Of a DNA stretch of 64,000 bases, positions 54,994 to 64,000 are shown in pieces. The position numbers were made by a program, and so were the translations under genes. The notes below the pieces were generated by a model. It was given only the letters and a program-made list of their open reading frames with translations, made no database searches and was not told the DNA's origin. The stretch spans positions 27,271,964 through 27,335,963 of the forward strand of contig OX638370.1 of assembly GCA_951812925.1 (NCBI GenBank), given 5' to 3'. Position 1 is the first letter of the stretch. Every line of letters starts with the position of its first letter. The stretch is from Calliopum simillimum. Its lineage: Eukaryota > Arthropoda > Insecta > Diptera > Lauxaniidae.

Positions 54994-56996
54994 TTATAAT
55001 GTTGATGGCCCTGGACTTGCAAATCGCGCTCTCTTAAGTTGTGGATCCAAATCGTCGTCCGAATCTGACTCTGATTCAGAACTTATGGTGTCCACAGGCA
55101 CGTTGCTTCCAGACTGCCCTCCATCATCAGCTCTTTCTTCTTCAAATACTTCATTAACATCATACAGGGTGATCTTGTGACTCCACCAACATACCTCTGC
55201 AAGCAATGCGTCGAGGTTTTTGCCTTTGTACCGTTTTTCCATGGGCATTGTGGTTTGGTGAAACCGTTCTCCTTGCTCATCGGATTCGGTAGGGAGTTGT
55301 TTGATAAAATCGTCAAAATGAAAATGAAGAAAATGCAGCTTTAATGTCATCGATGCGCCGATTATCTCAAAATAATGCAGCATTTCTTTCACCCATTCTC
55401 TTGCTTCCGGTTCCGCGTCTCGATCCCCTCCCAAGACTCTGGTGCATACACGCTGAAGACAAATCCATGCCATTGAATGATTTTCATCAAGCGATGAATC
55501 AAAGTTGCTCTTGAATAGCTTTCTAATGAAAATGAAAACAAAATATAAAGACAGAAAAGAAAACATTAACATAGTGTAAATAGTACAATTAGGTGAACAA
55601 AAATTCGTTTTAAATTTACTACAATACCTTTTTTAATTTTGTCATCGCTACGCTTTGGGAAAACGCTTTTCAAATAGTCGAATGCGTTTGGACAATTTAC
55701 AACGGCCACTTCGATGAATTTTTTAACAATTCCCAATTTTATGTGGAGCGGTGGCAGCAAGATGTCTTGAGTATTGTCAATTAAAGGTGCATTCTTCAGT
55801 CTATGTTGTTGTATTTGTTCATCCACACTTGCTCTTCGCCTCCACGAATTACATTGGAATTGATTCAGAGGTGAGCGTGAATCCCAATTACAAAGAAAAC
55901 AAAAGAATTTTGGGAAGCCGCCCTTATCGATGATCCCTTGCAAAATGTTAATGACCTTCAAATCACAGCAAATCTTCCATTTATTTTCGTAATATTTGAT
56001 TTTTTCCATTATATCTTTCAATGTTTCATAGCTTTCTTTCATGTTGATACCCATTGCTAGCGGAATGGAAGGTTTTCGGTTCGACACATGCAACAACACT
56101 GCTTTCAAGCTTGAAACAGAACCATCAATAAATAATCTCCACTCACTAGCGATGTAGTTCATTCCCATTTTTACCACCAAAGCTTTTATATCGTTGCAGT
56201 AAGCGAACGAATTGTCATCATTTAGAGTGTAGAGCATCTGAAATTCAGCTTGTCGTTTGCGGTACGCCGTAGAGTTAACATTAGCATGTGTGAGTTTTCT
56301 TTGCTTTAAAAAAGCTGTCAAAAATATTGCAAGTCGCTGCGATAATCCCAATATGGCCACAATGAAATCCATTTCCATTTGTGTTATTAGTTGTGGTCCA
56401 TCTCTTCCCTGTTGGGGCTCATAATCGGTATCAAATGGATCTTCATAAGTAACACCACTTGCTCTAGTCATTCCTGTACATTCTGTACTACGATCTGGAG
56501 TTGGCGGCCTTGGTGATACAAAATTTTCAGGTACAAGCACTGGTAGTGTGGCTGTTGCAGTTGCTTTATAAATTTTGATCTTCTCAGCATGTCGATTTAG
56601 ACCACATGTGTAATTTACGCATGCATAGCAACTGGTTGCATCATGATCACCTGGGCGATTAATCCAGTTTACCGGCTTACAATACTTCAAAGTACCTCTG
56701 CCTCCACTCAACCATGCCATGAGATTGTTATAACATTGGCGACACACTGTATTAGGTGTGTAATTTTCACCGGTCAAGTCCACTTCGTCGAAAAACAATG
56801 TATATGCTCTTTTGAATTTACTAGTTAAAAGATTCTTTTCCTTCTGAAATCTTGTAGATGTTTTTTTTCTGGTTTGATGACCGCAAACGTAGCAAAATAA
56901 ATCAATTTTTTCACACTGCATATTGAAATTGTCAGTTGCCAATGTTGTGTGCGAATTATGCAATAACACTTTCACTTTTTTTACTTTCACTGTCAC
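54994..56996 (-). CDS. Putative transposase of the long-TIR transposon
   Basis: Two pieces: 56996-55616 and 55540-54994. ATG at 56996. The N-terminal part is zinc-binding in look: CYVCG (residues 35-39), CRQCYNNL, CYACVNYTCGLNRH. The core has FIDGSVSSLKAVLLH, KWKICCDLKVINILQG, FFCFLCNWDSR and LLPPLHIKLGIVKKF. After a likely intron (donor GTATTG near 55615, acceptor CATTAG near 55536) come MAWICLQRV, MTLKLHFLHFHFDDF and SDEQGERFHQTTMPMEKRY, then an acidic, serine-rich tail (SSESESDSDDDLDPQLKRAR). The second exon seems to lack the GPQIR-like block kept at 10495, so this copy may be slightly damaged. I know the GERFH block from many arthropod repeat proteins but cannot name the superfamily with certainty. 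Confidence 0.7.
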
Positions 56997-56999
56997 TTT

Positions 57000-57569
57000 A
57001 TAACTTTCACCGCTGAGCTCTCGTTGACGTCGCGCTGTGTAATGCCTCGATGTGAGCGTCGTGTCGCTTTTATATTGTGTGCTGCTGCTGTCGGTGCGTG
57101 ATACCTAAGCGCTACCTAAACGGTCAATGCAGATGTTTGCTTCCAGTTAGTTTTTTGATAGAAGTTTTTTGATTTTATATGTTCACAATTTCATCTTTAT
57201 GACAATGTGTTTCCAGGTATTTTTATATTTTGGCTTGTTTTTATATGAATTCAATGCAGATGTTTGCTTCCAGGTAGTTGTTTAATAGTTTGGAAACGGG
57301 AACTCACCCACCAGCTTGAGAATTTTTATTAGAATGCACTTACTATCATTGAAGGTACAGTGCACTCACACACTCGGCCTCCTCACTGACAATTATTTAC
57401 AATCAACATTTTTGTTGAAAGTACTTTTGTTAGAAAAACCTCACTATCTCCGGTCTTAGAAGTGTAAATGAGGAGTATTATACCTTAAAAAAAAGCTTGA
57501 AGTGTTGTCTTTTACGGAGTCTATTAATAAATAAGTTTACTAGGGCTGTTTTTTGAGAAAACCAGATTT
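57000..57569. promoter_or_regulatory. 5' region of the transposase gene
   Basis: Between the transposase ATG and the inner edge of the long inverted repeat. It includes a duplicated phrase 'ATGCAGATGTTTGCTTCCAG' (57127 and 57251). The promoter probably lies here; no core element is identified with confidence. Confidence 0.35.
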
Positions 57570-58694
57570 TTATTAAAAAGTGAGATTAAAAAATTTTCGG
57601 CAAATTTTTCACTTTTGGGTGCTACCTAAACAGTGTTAAGAATCATCTCTAGGAAGTTTATATGTTCTAGAAATTTGTTTATTGAGATCTTAGGTAAATT
57701 TTTGTAGTTGATTGAATTTTGAACGGTTTGCTACCTATGAACCTGAACACGGGAAAAAAGGTAAAAAAAAATCGAATTTTTTAAAGTTTTTTGCGATTTT
57801 GATCTAGAAGGTGGAGTTTTTTTGATTTTATATGTTCGCAGTTTTTGTTGTTTATGACAAGAGCTACAACTTTGCCTCAGAGAGTAAATCGAAATTCTGA
57901 ACGGTTTGCAAGATATGAGCCTGAGAAAATGATCACATTTTTACGAAAATGATACCGAGGCCCCAAATCTTTGGCGGCCCATAAAAAAAAAAGTGGAGGA
58001 CTTTGGGAAAAATTGGGAGACACGGGTCTTTTTTTTTTTAGTCTTTTATCACGTAGTCCGTATATGGTTATTTTTTTTCGTGTTGCACTGTGTTATCTTA
58101 AATAGTTTCAGAGATAGGACTGATTCTTGCGATTAAGGCACCATTTTTCCAAATAAATAGCGTTTTTCCGACCTTCAACGGCCTTGCGGCACTGTAAAAT
58201 ATTTTCTGATTGGAACCAAAACTTGTATGCTTGATATTTACACCAATAGGAAACTTTTTAGCCCCTGGGAGCAAGGTTTTTTTCATTTTCAATTTTAACG
58301 ATAAGTCTAGTATACATCCTAACCAAATAGTTCGCTCGGATCTCTCTGTCGCACATTTTCATTTGTACCAATATTTCATTTCTTAAAGCTCGACAACCCT
58401 GGCTTAAAACAGGTTTTTCACAAGCAACCCTGTATCACCGTGTTCGCAATGAAATTATCTTTATTTTAACACAAAATTTATTTATTAAACAGATGAGTGC
58501 AAAATTGTGGTATTGACTGACCTTTTAAAGCCTGGAAACCCTATGCCTTGCCAGGAAAAAAAAAGGCAACTCTACGTAAACACATTGTAGAGGCTTTAAA
58601 CTTTCGATTGGTATATAATTTTTTCATTAAACAGATGAGTGGAAATTTGTGGTTTTGGCCGACCTTTCAAAGCCTGGCAACCCTATGCCTTGCC

Positions 58695-60088
58695 CACGGG
58701 GGTTCAAAACATTTTTTAACCCTCAAGTTGCATCACTCGGCAAGTTTTTATATTTTCGTGTTCAGGGTACTTTCCTTATCACATAAAAAAAAAAATTAAG
58801 AAAATCCGTCGGGCGCTTTTTTTTTAAATCGAATTTTCCGTTTTTGGCAAAGTTGAGTTAAGTCAAAAATAACAGGCGAAAACTAAAACCAATAAAAAGG
58901 AACACGAATAGTCATTTCTAACTAACTTTTGGATGCTGAACTCAAATCCGTTAACAAAATTGATCTATCGCTACAGAATTTTGAGATATCCTAACCCAAA
59001 AATAACCAAAATATAAGATTTTTCGTGATTTTTTCCAACTTTTGAGGTTATGCAACACGACAGTCTAATACTTTGTCATAAAACTTGTTATGTTAATTAA
59101 AAGAACATATTTTTGTCTACAAAACTCTTTCTAAATTATTTCAATATCTTTTTTTTTTTCTTGGAGTTATCCTAACCTAAAAATTTAAAAGAAACAAAAA
59201 CAAGATTTTTGACTACGTTGGAGGCTACATAGAGAACGCATGAAATTTTTTTGGTCTTTTATACAAAATGCATCACTTATAATCATTTATTGTCTTCAAA
59301 ATGAGCTATCAAATAGTCATCTACGATTTTTTTATACAAAGTTATGAGCTTTTTAATATGACATCAAGAAACACAAAAACGTTATACCAAAACAAGTAAT
59401 ACACTGAAGCTAAAAAGTTAGTTCGCTTAAAATTGTTGTGACGAAGAAGGGAAAATTCGTAGGTGACCACTCGATGGCTGATTTTGAAGACGAGGGATTG
59501 TAGTAAGTAATTCAGTTAGTATAAAAGAGCAGAAAAATTTCGTGCGTTCTCTATGTAGCCTTCAACGTAGTCGAAAATCTTGTTTTTGTTTCTTTTTAAA
59601 TTTTTAGGTTAGGATAACTCCAAGAAAAAAAAAGATATTGAAATAATTCAAAAAGAGTTTTGTAGAAAAAAATATGTTCTTTTAACTAACATAACAAGTT
59701 TTATGACAAAGTATTACACTGTCGTGTTACATAACCTCAAAAGTTGGAAAAAATCACGAAAAATCTTATATTTTGGTTATTTTTGGGTTAGGATATCTCA
59801 AAATTCTGTAGCGATAGATCAATTTTGTTAACGGATTTGAGTTCAGCATCCAAAAGTTAGTTAGAAATGACTATTCGTATTCCTTTTTATTGGTTTTAGT
59901 TTTCGCCTGTTATTTTTGACTTAACTCAACTTTGCCAAAAACGGAAAATTCGATTTAAAAAAAAAGCGCCCGACGGATTTTCTTAATTTTTTTTTTTTAT
60001 GTGATAAGGAAAGTACCCTGAACACGAAAATATACAAACTTGCCGAGTGATGCAACTTGAGGGTTAAAAAATATTTTGAACCCCCGTG
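58695..60088. mobile_element. 1.4-kb near-perfect palindrome (foldback MITE)
   Basis: Ends CACGGGGGTTC and GAACCCCCGTG, flanked by TGCC (58691-58694 and 60089-60092). The arms (58695-59255 and 59535-60088) are about 555 bp each and match almost base for base; the loop is about 280 bp. It is inserted in the right arm of the foldback element, whose tandem-repeat consensus gives the empty site ('ccttgccagg'). No coding capacity. Confidence 0.85.
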
Positions 60089-60331
60089 TGCCAGGAAGAA
60101 AATAGGCAACCCTGCTTTTACATATTGTAGAGGCTCTAAACTTTCGAATGGTATATGATTTTTTCATTAAACAGATGAGTGGATTTTTTGAAAAAAAATG
60201 CACTTTTCAATATGGAATGAACCATAGCCTTGCCAGGATTTTTTTAGGCAACCCACTCACAATATGTTTCTAAACGTATTTACTTTCATAAAAAATAGGT
60301 TTCATCCATTAAACAGATGAGTGAAAATCTC

Positions 60332-61363
60332 TCCTTATTCGTATCTCCTACTATAAGTAAGTTTATGATTTTAATTCCAAATTTTATTTCTTTGTTGCGA
60401 AAAAACGGTTTCTTTTTTTTTTCCACATACCAACGAGGTGTATGTTTTTTTGTTGGCAAAAGTAAGTTTTTAGCACACAGCAACAAATATTGCAAAACGT
60501 TGCTCAGAAAAAATCGCACATTTTTCATTTCAATTGTAAGCGTAGACTTTTTCACCACACCCGAACTTCAAACTTGATCGTGTTCTCTGAGTGCAAATAA
60601 GTCTCCAAATTTAAAGCTTTGCTCAAACTTTGTTTGAAAGGAAAAGACAACGTAATTGCTACTCCTGAGTTTTCGCTCTCAGCTTTAAGTTTCGGTCTAC
60701 TTTCACATAACATTTTGACACTTGTTATGTTACTCAGTAGCTGAATTGATTTCTTTTTTTTTTTCATTATATGCAATTAAGCTTTACTTTTGGTTTTAGA
60801 TTCCACTTTGTGTGTTCTCTCAAAGTTTTAATTCTGGTTTTTCTTTTCGGCGGCTTATGTATTTCGGCTTAAGTTCAACGACTATATAAATCACTTTTTG
60901 CAATTTCTTTTACAACTTGTTTTTCTAATTTTTAAATTGCATTATTTACATTTTGTGCGATGTTTTGTAGTTCATTGACTACATAACAAATATTTTGTTT
61001 TTGTTCTTTATTCGCTGCATGTTTTTTTTGTCTCTTGAAAATCATATGCCATACTTTCTTTCGATATTTCGTGTATTGTAAAAATCTACATATTTAGTAA
61101 AATAATATTTTTTATAAATTGAAAAACAACAAAATTTTTTTTGATTTCCTACCGTGGGGGATAATTTTAATCTTACATTTTTTTTCTGTCTAAAATAATT
61201 TTCGAGTTGCTGTTGCTCTTATAAAATATATCTTTATACGTATTTTCGATTAGTTAGAATTTGCAATTGGCGTTGGCTAAAATTCGTTTAATAGAATCCT
61301 GTCCGATCGTCATTCTTTTGAAGCTCTTTCGAGACATTTCCTTGTCTAATTTTTTGTGCAGCT
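60332..61363. other. Leader/LTR region of BEL/Pao element, unresolved
   Basis: T-rich DNA upstream of the gag start. It probably contains a 5' LTR and primer-binding site, but no LTR pair can be defined in the window. No other gene. Confidence 0.35.
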
Positions 61364-63022
61364 ATGAGTGAGTTCGACTCTTTTATCAAAAAATCTGATC
61401 AAATATTTGAATTTGATGAAGGTTTTTCGCTAATACCAGATGCTGACCATAATCGATTTACCCTAGAAGCTTATCGAGATGAAATGAAAGGTTTATGGGA
61501 CGAAATGAAGTCAGCCTATGAAGATTGTATTAGTTCAATTACGCCAAAGAAGACCAAAAAGGACGATGAAGCGGATGAGTTTGAAATAGGCAAAGGAAAA
61601 TATACCTCTACCTTTAAGGTATATGTTTCGTGCTTATCCAGAATTAATGAAAAGTTGCAGTTCCATACAAATTCAGTAGCAGCTACGAGTAGTTCGACCA
61701 AACAAGCCGGTGAACACTTTACCAACCATCTTAAGTTGCCACCTTGTGACACGGAGGTTTTTCAAGGTGATTATTTATCATGGCCAACATTTCGGGACAT
61801 ATTCACGGCAGTCTACGTGAACAACTCAAGGCTTAGCAACGTCGAGCGACTTTATCACCTTATTCACAAGACAAGTGGAGAAGCAAAGGAGATCGTCAAA
61901 AAGTCTCCTTTGACAAATAGTGGATTCGACCTAGCATGGCACAATTTGAAAGAAGCTTATGAAAATAAAAGAATTCTGGTTAATAGCCAACTAAAATTAC
62001 TTTTTAATCTTCCACCTGTAGTTTCAGAAAATAGTTTAGCTTTGAAAAACCTTCAGAGGGGTATTAATAACTGCCTTTTCGCCCTTCAATTGTATTCGAT
62101 AGCTACTACTAATTGGGATCCAATCTTAATTTACCGTTGCTGTCAGCGGCTTCCTGACACAACTCTTTGCCTGTGGAAGCAGAGTCTCACAAATAAAACG
62201 GCAATTCCAGCATGGAGCTTGCTAGACTCTTTTTTAACTGAAAGGTATAAGACTCTTGAGGCCATTGGTGATATCAAAGGAAACTCCTTAAAGGTAGTGA
62301 CTAAAAGGCCAACTTCAGTTCAACCGCAGCAAAAGAAGCTGAATGTTTATCATGTAAATACTTCCAATAAGCCTTGCCCACTTTGCTCTAAGCAACTACA
62401 TTCATTAAGGACCTGCCCTAAGTTCCTTAATCTTACGATAGCAGATAGGTTTTCCACAGTGAAAAAATTCGATTATTGCATAAATTGCTTAACTCGAAAC
62501 CATTCAGTAAAAGATTGTCACAGCACTTATAATTGCTCAGTTTGTAAAAAACGACATCATACTCTTTTGCACAAAAATATTTCGACAGATAATTCTACAT
62601 CAGTGCAGCATCCTAAGGATGGTGTGCCCTCGTGCTCCGGAGTACAATCTCCATCGTCAAAAAACGTATCTCAATCTTTTCATAACGCTATACAGTCCAC
62701 TTTTCCAGTTGTACAAAGTCTGAATGTTCGTTCAAATGAGTGCAACAAAGTTCTTTTAGGTACAGCTAGGGTGCTTGTATGCCATCTTGGGGTCACATAT
62801 TCTGCGCGTGTCCTTATAGATTCTGCATCTGAAGCGTCTTTTATTTCGGATCGCATTCGAAGACTTCTTAAACTCCCTGTATGCCATACCAAAGCTACCA
62901 TTTCTGGTGTAAATCAAAAGGTTTCCGCGAATCCTTCGCAACTTTGCTCTTTTGTTTTAGGATCTTGCTTGGACTCAAATAATCAAATCACCTACCAACG
63001 TAAGAAATTTAATATTGGATAG
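61364..63022 (+). CDS. BEL/Pao retrotransposon gag-protease, truncated
   Basis: 552 codons, ATG at 61364 (MSEFDSFIKKSDQIFEFDEG). Residues 1-110 are charged and helical. About 125-290 is the BEL/Pao gag region (DUF1759-like: PPCDTEVFQGDYLSWPTFRD, RLYHLIHKTSGEAKEIV). Zinc-binding section about 340-405 with CCHC CINCLTRNHSVKDC (C-X2-C-X4-H-X4-C) flanked by CPLC and CSVC. Aspartic protease at about 470-530 with VLIDSASEASFIS, where the active-site triplet is DSA in place of the more usual DSG/DTG. The frame stops at 63022; RT, RNase H and integrase are absent. This is a deletion derivative of an LTR element. Confidence 0.85.
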   Translation: MSEFDSFIKKSDQIFEFDEGFSLIPDADHNRFTLEAYRDEMKGLWDEMKSAYEDCISSITPKKTKKDDEADEFEIGKGKYTSTFKVYVSCLSRINEKLQFHTNSVAATSSSTKQAGEHFTNHLKLPPCDTEVFQGDYLSWPTFRDIFTAVYVNNSRLSNVERLYHLIHKTSGEAKEIVKKSPLTNSGFDLAWHNLKEAYENKRILVNSQLKLLFNLPPVVSENSLALKNLQRGINNCLFALQLYSIATTNWDPILIYRCCQRLPDTTLCLWKQSLTNKTAIPAWSLLDSFLTERYKTLEAIGDIKGNSLKVVTKRPTSVQPQQKKLNVYHVNTSNKPCPLCSKQLHSLRTCPKFLNLTIADRFSTVKKFDYCINCLTRNHSVKDCHSTYNCSVCKKRHHTLLHKNISTDNSTSVQHPKDGVPSCSGVQSPSSKNVSQSFHNAIQSTFPVVQSLNVRSNECNKVLLGTARVLVCHLGVTYSARVLIDSASEASFISDRIRRLLKLPVCHTKATISGVNQKVSANPSQLCSFVLGSCLDSNNQITYQRKKFNIG

Positions 63023-64000
63023 TAAAATCTTAGAAATTTATTCCACGTCTTTGGATTTCTTGTTTCTTTTCTTTTTTTGTCTGATTAATTGGAGTCTCTT
63101 TCTACTCGACAAGTTTTCAGCTATACACCCATATTTGAGGTTATGTCTGAAAATGTATGTGCTTAAAGTAATAATATTATTGCGCAAAATTAAAGTAAAA
63201 TATCTAGTTAAAATATTTCAAGTACCAGAATACCATTTCTGAGTTTTTGCGTCTTGAACTTGATGAATTCTGAAAATGTAAATTTTCCACAAATCTCCTA
63301 AATGTTAAAGTTTCAGTGTATCTTTAAAACTAAATCGTTTTACTATTTGAAACTTTTAGCAATTATAATTTGGTCTATTTTATTAAGATTTGTTTAGATA
63401 TTAGTTTTTTATATATATATATATATGAATTTTTCACTGTGTGGATTATACCTTAAAAAATTTGCGGTTGGCTTGATCATTTAAGAGTTTGATATAAAGT
63501 TTTTTGAAAGTTCTGTGTAACAATCAGCCATCCCGTTCACACTGCATTTTGGAAAACGATGAGTTTTTCTTCAGCAAATTTTCTGTATTCTTGCAATGCT
63601 TCACTTTCGTAAAACTAATAATAGCCAAACTGTTTGAAATAGAGCAATTAAATTCGATAACTGAGATAGTATTGGCAGTATCTGGTTATATGTTAAAAAC
63701 GGGCGTGATGGAGTCAAGGACACATATAGCCTAAAGTTTGATATCGGCAGAACATCGTGAATGGTTGAAGCACAAAAATAATCTTGGATATCTGAGATAA
63801 AATTATAAGCTTCTAGCTACTCATTGAAAATGAACGTGACAGGGTTAAAGACACATCCACCGCCAATACAGCCGAAAATTTTAAAACGCCATAGGTTCGG
63901 AAATATTTCAAGTACAGCAATAATATTTGATGTCCGAGATATTATTAATATTTAATATAAAGCTAGTAGTTGAAAATGTGCGTGATCGGAAAATTCCTGG
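63023..64000. other. AT-rich DNA, no gene
   Basis: 63023-63126 repeats 52076-52196 (the shared BEL/Pao tail). The rest is AT-rich with a short (AT)n run at 63410-63427 and a GGGCGTGATGG / GAACGTGACAGGG type dispersed repeat after 63690. ORFs at 63015 and 63504 have no recognisable motif. Confidence 0.55.

Larger units (their letters stand above)
54228..58092 (-). mobile_element. Long-TIR DNA transposon, near-complete copy
   Basis: 3865 bp. Terminal CACTGTG (54228) and GCACTGTG (to 58092), flanked by TTA (54225-54227 and 58093-58095). Inverted arms of about 500 bp (54258-54757 and 57570-58066) are nearly identical, including 'GACCCGTGTCTCCCAATTT'. It carries one gene on the minus strand (56996-54994). 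A related, internally deleted copy is at 8067-11540, also with a 3-bp flanking repeat. The close identity of its arms suggests a fairly recent insertion. Confidence 0.8.
52715..60331. mobile_element. Foldback-type element with long inverted, internally repeated arms
   Basis: Outer ends GAGATTTTCACTCATCTG (52715) and its complement (to 60331). The left arm runs 52715-53710 and the right arm 58390-60331, interrupted by a palindrome at 58695-60088. The arms include tandem ~140-160 bp repeats and inner phrases such as 'caaccctgtatcaccgtg'. The middle holds a complete DNA transposon (54228-58092) and short dispersed repeats (53730-53860 and 58110-58240, direct copies). Long arms made of tandem repeats are a feature of Foldback/Galileo-type elements; no target duplication is clear. 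Confidence 0.65.

Noticed and set aside
54914..55180. Plus-strand ORF opposite the transposase tail
   Set aside because: Antisense shadow of the acidic, serine-rich tail on the minus strand.

Overview
The window looks like nuclear DNA of a fly (Diptera, probably a higher fly of the tephritid type). It is AT-rich, has introns, carries a cluster of insect ionotropic-receptor (IR) exons, and is packed with insect transposon families: mariner, a DD41D mariner-like element, a Penelope-like element, BEL/Pao, and Jockey-, LOA- and I-like non-LTR elements. The taxonomic guess is inference; nothing here names the species.

The host genes are a minus-strand cluster of divergent ionotropic receptors. 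There are two amino-terminal exons (21771-21013 and 43185-42427, each 253 codons, ending at a phase-0 GTAAGT donor). There are five large carboxy-terminal exons (16960-15806, 15402-14245, 35820-34666, 34260-33103 and 51623-50424), each opening right after CTACAG with GTRACC in phase 0 and each with its own stop. Each amino-terminal exon is followed by two interchangeable carboxy-terminal exons, so each locus appears built to make two receptors by choosing its last exon. The arrangement 'exon 1 - exon 2a - exon 2b' occurs twice because about 17-20 kb is tandemly duplicated (about 7.4-22.35 kb and 24.9-43.8 kb). The fifth carboxy-terminal exon has no amino-terminal exon in the window.

Region by region: 0-7.4 kb, degraded retrotransposons, minisatellites and AT-rich DNA. 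7.4-8.04 kb, duplicated segment. 8.07-11.54 kb, a long-inverted-repeat DNA transposon holding a MITE that itself holds a pogo/Tigger-like element. 11.5-14 kb, dispersed repeats. 14.2-21.8 kb, IR locus 1. 22.35-24.8 kb, a self-similar inverted-repeat block with a nested MITE. 24.9-27.8 kb, second copy of the duplicated segment, split by a Penelope-like element with a 36-bp minisatellite and a tRNA-headed SINE. 28-32 kb, a mariner broken by a Helentron-like element, plus repeats. 33.1-43.2 kb, IR locus 2, whose intron holds a nest four transposons deep. 44.2-49.7 kb, a damaged I-like retrotransposon split by a MITE. 49.88-50.1 kb, a tRNA-headed SINE ending in an apparently intact type-I hammerhead ribozyme. 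50.4-51.6 kb, orphan IR exon. 52-63 kb, a foldback-type element enclosing a 3.9-kb DNA transposon and a 1.4-kb palindrome, flanked by BEL/Pao pieces.

The most interesting signals are (1) the hammerhead ribozyme at the 3' end of a tRNA-headed SINE, with a decayed relative at 26.6-26.8 kb; (2) the shared-first-exon, alternative-last-exon receptor loci in tandem; (3) tRNA-like pol III modules recurring inside DNA transposons, twice as inverted pairs; and (4) transposon insertions whose exact empty sites are preserved in the paralogous copy. All boundaries were read by eye; no alignment, folding or database search was run.
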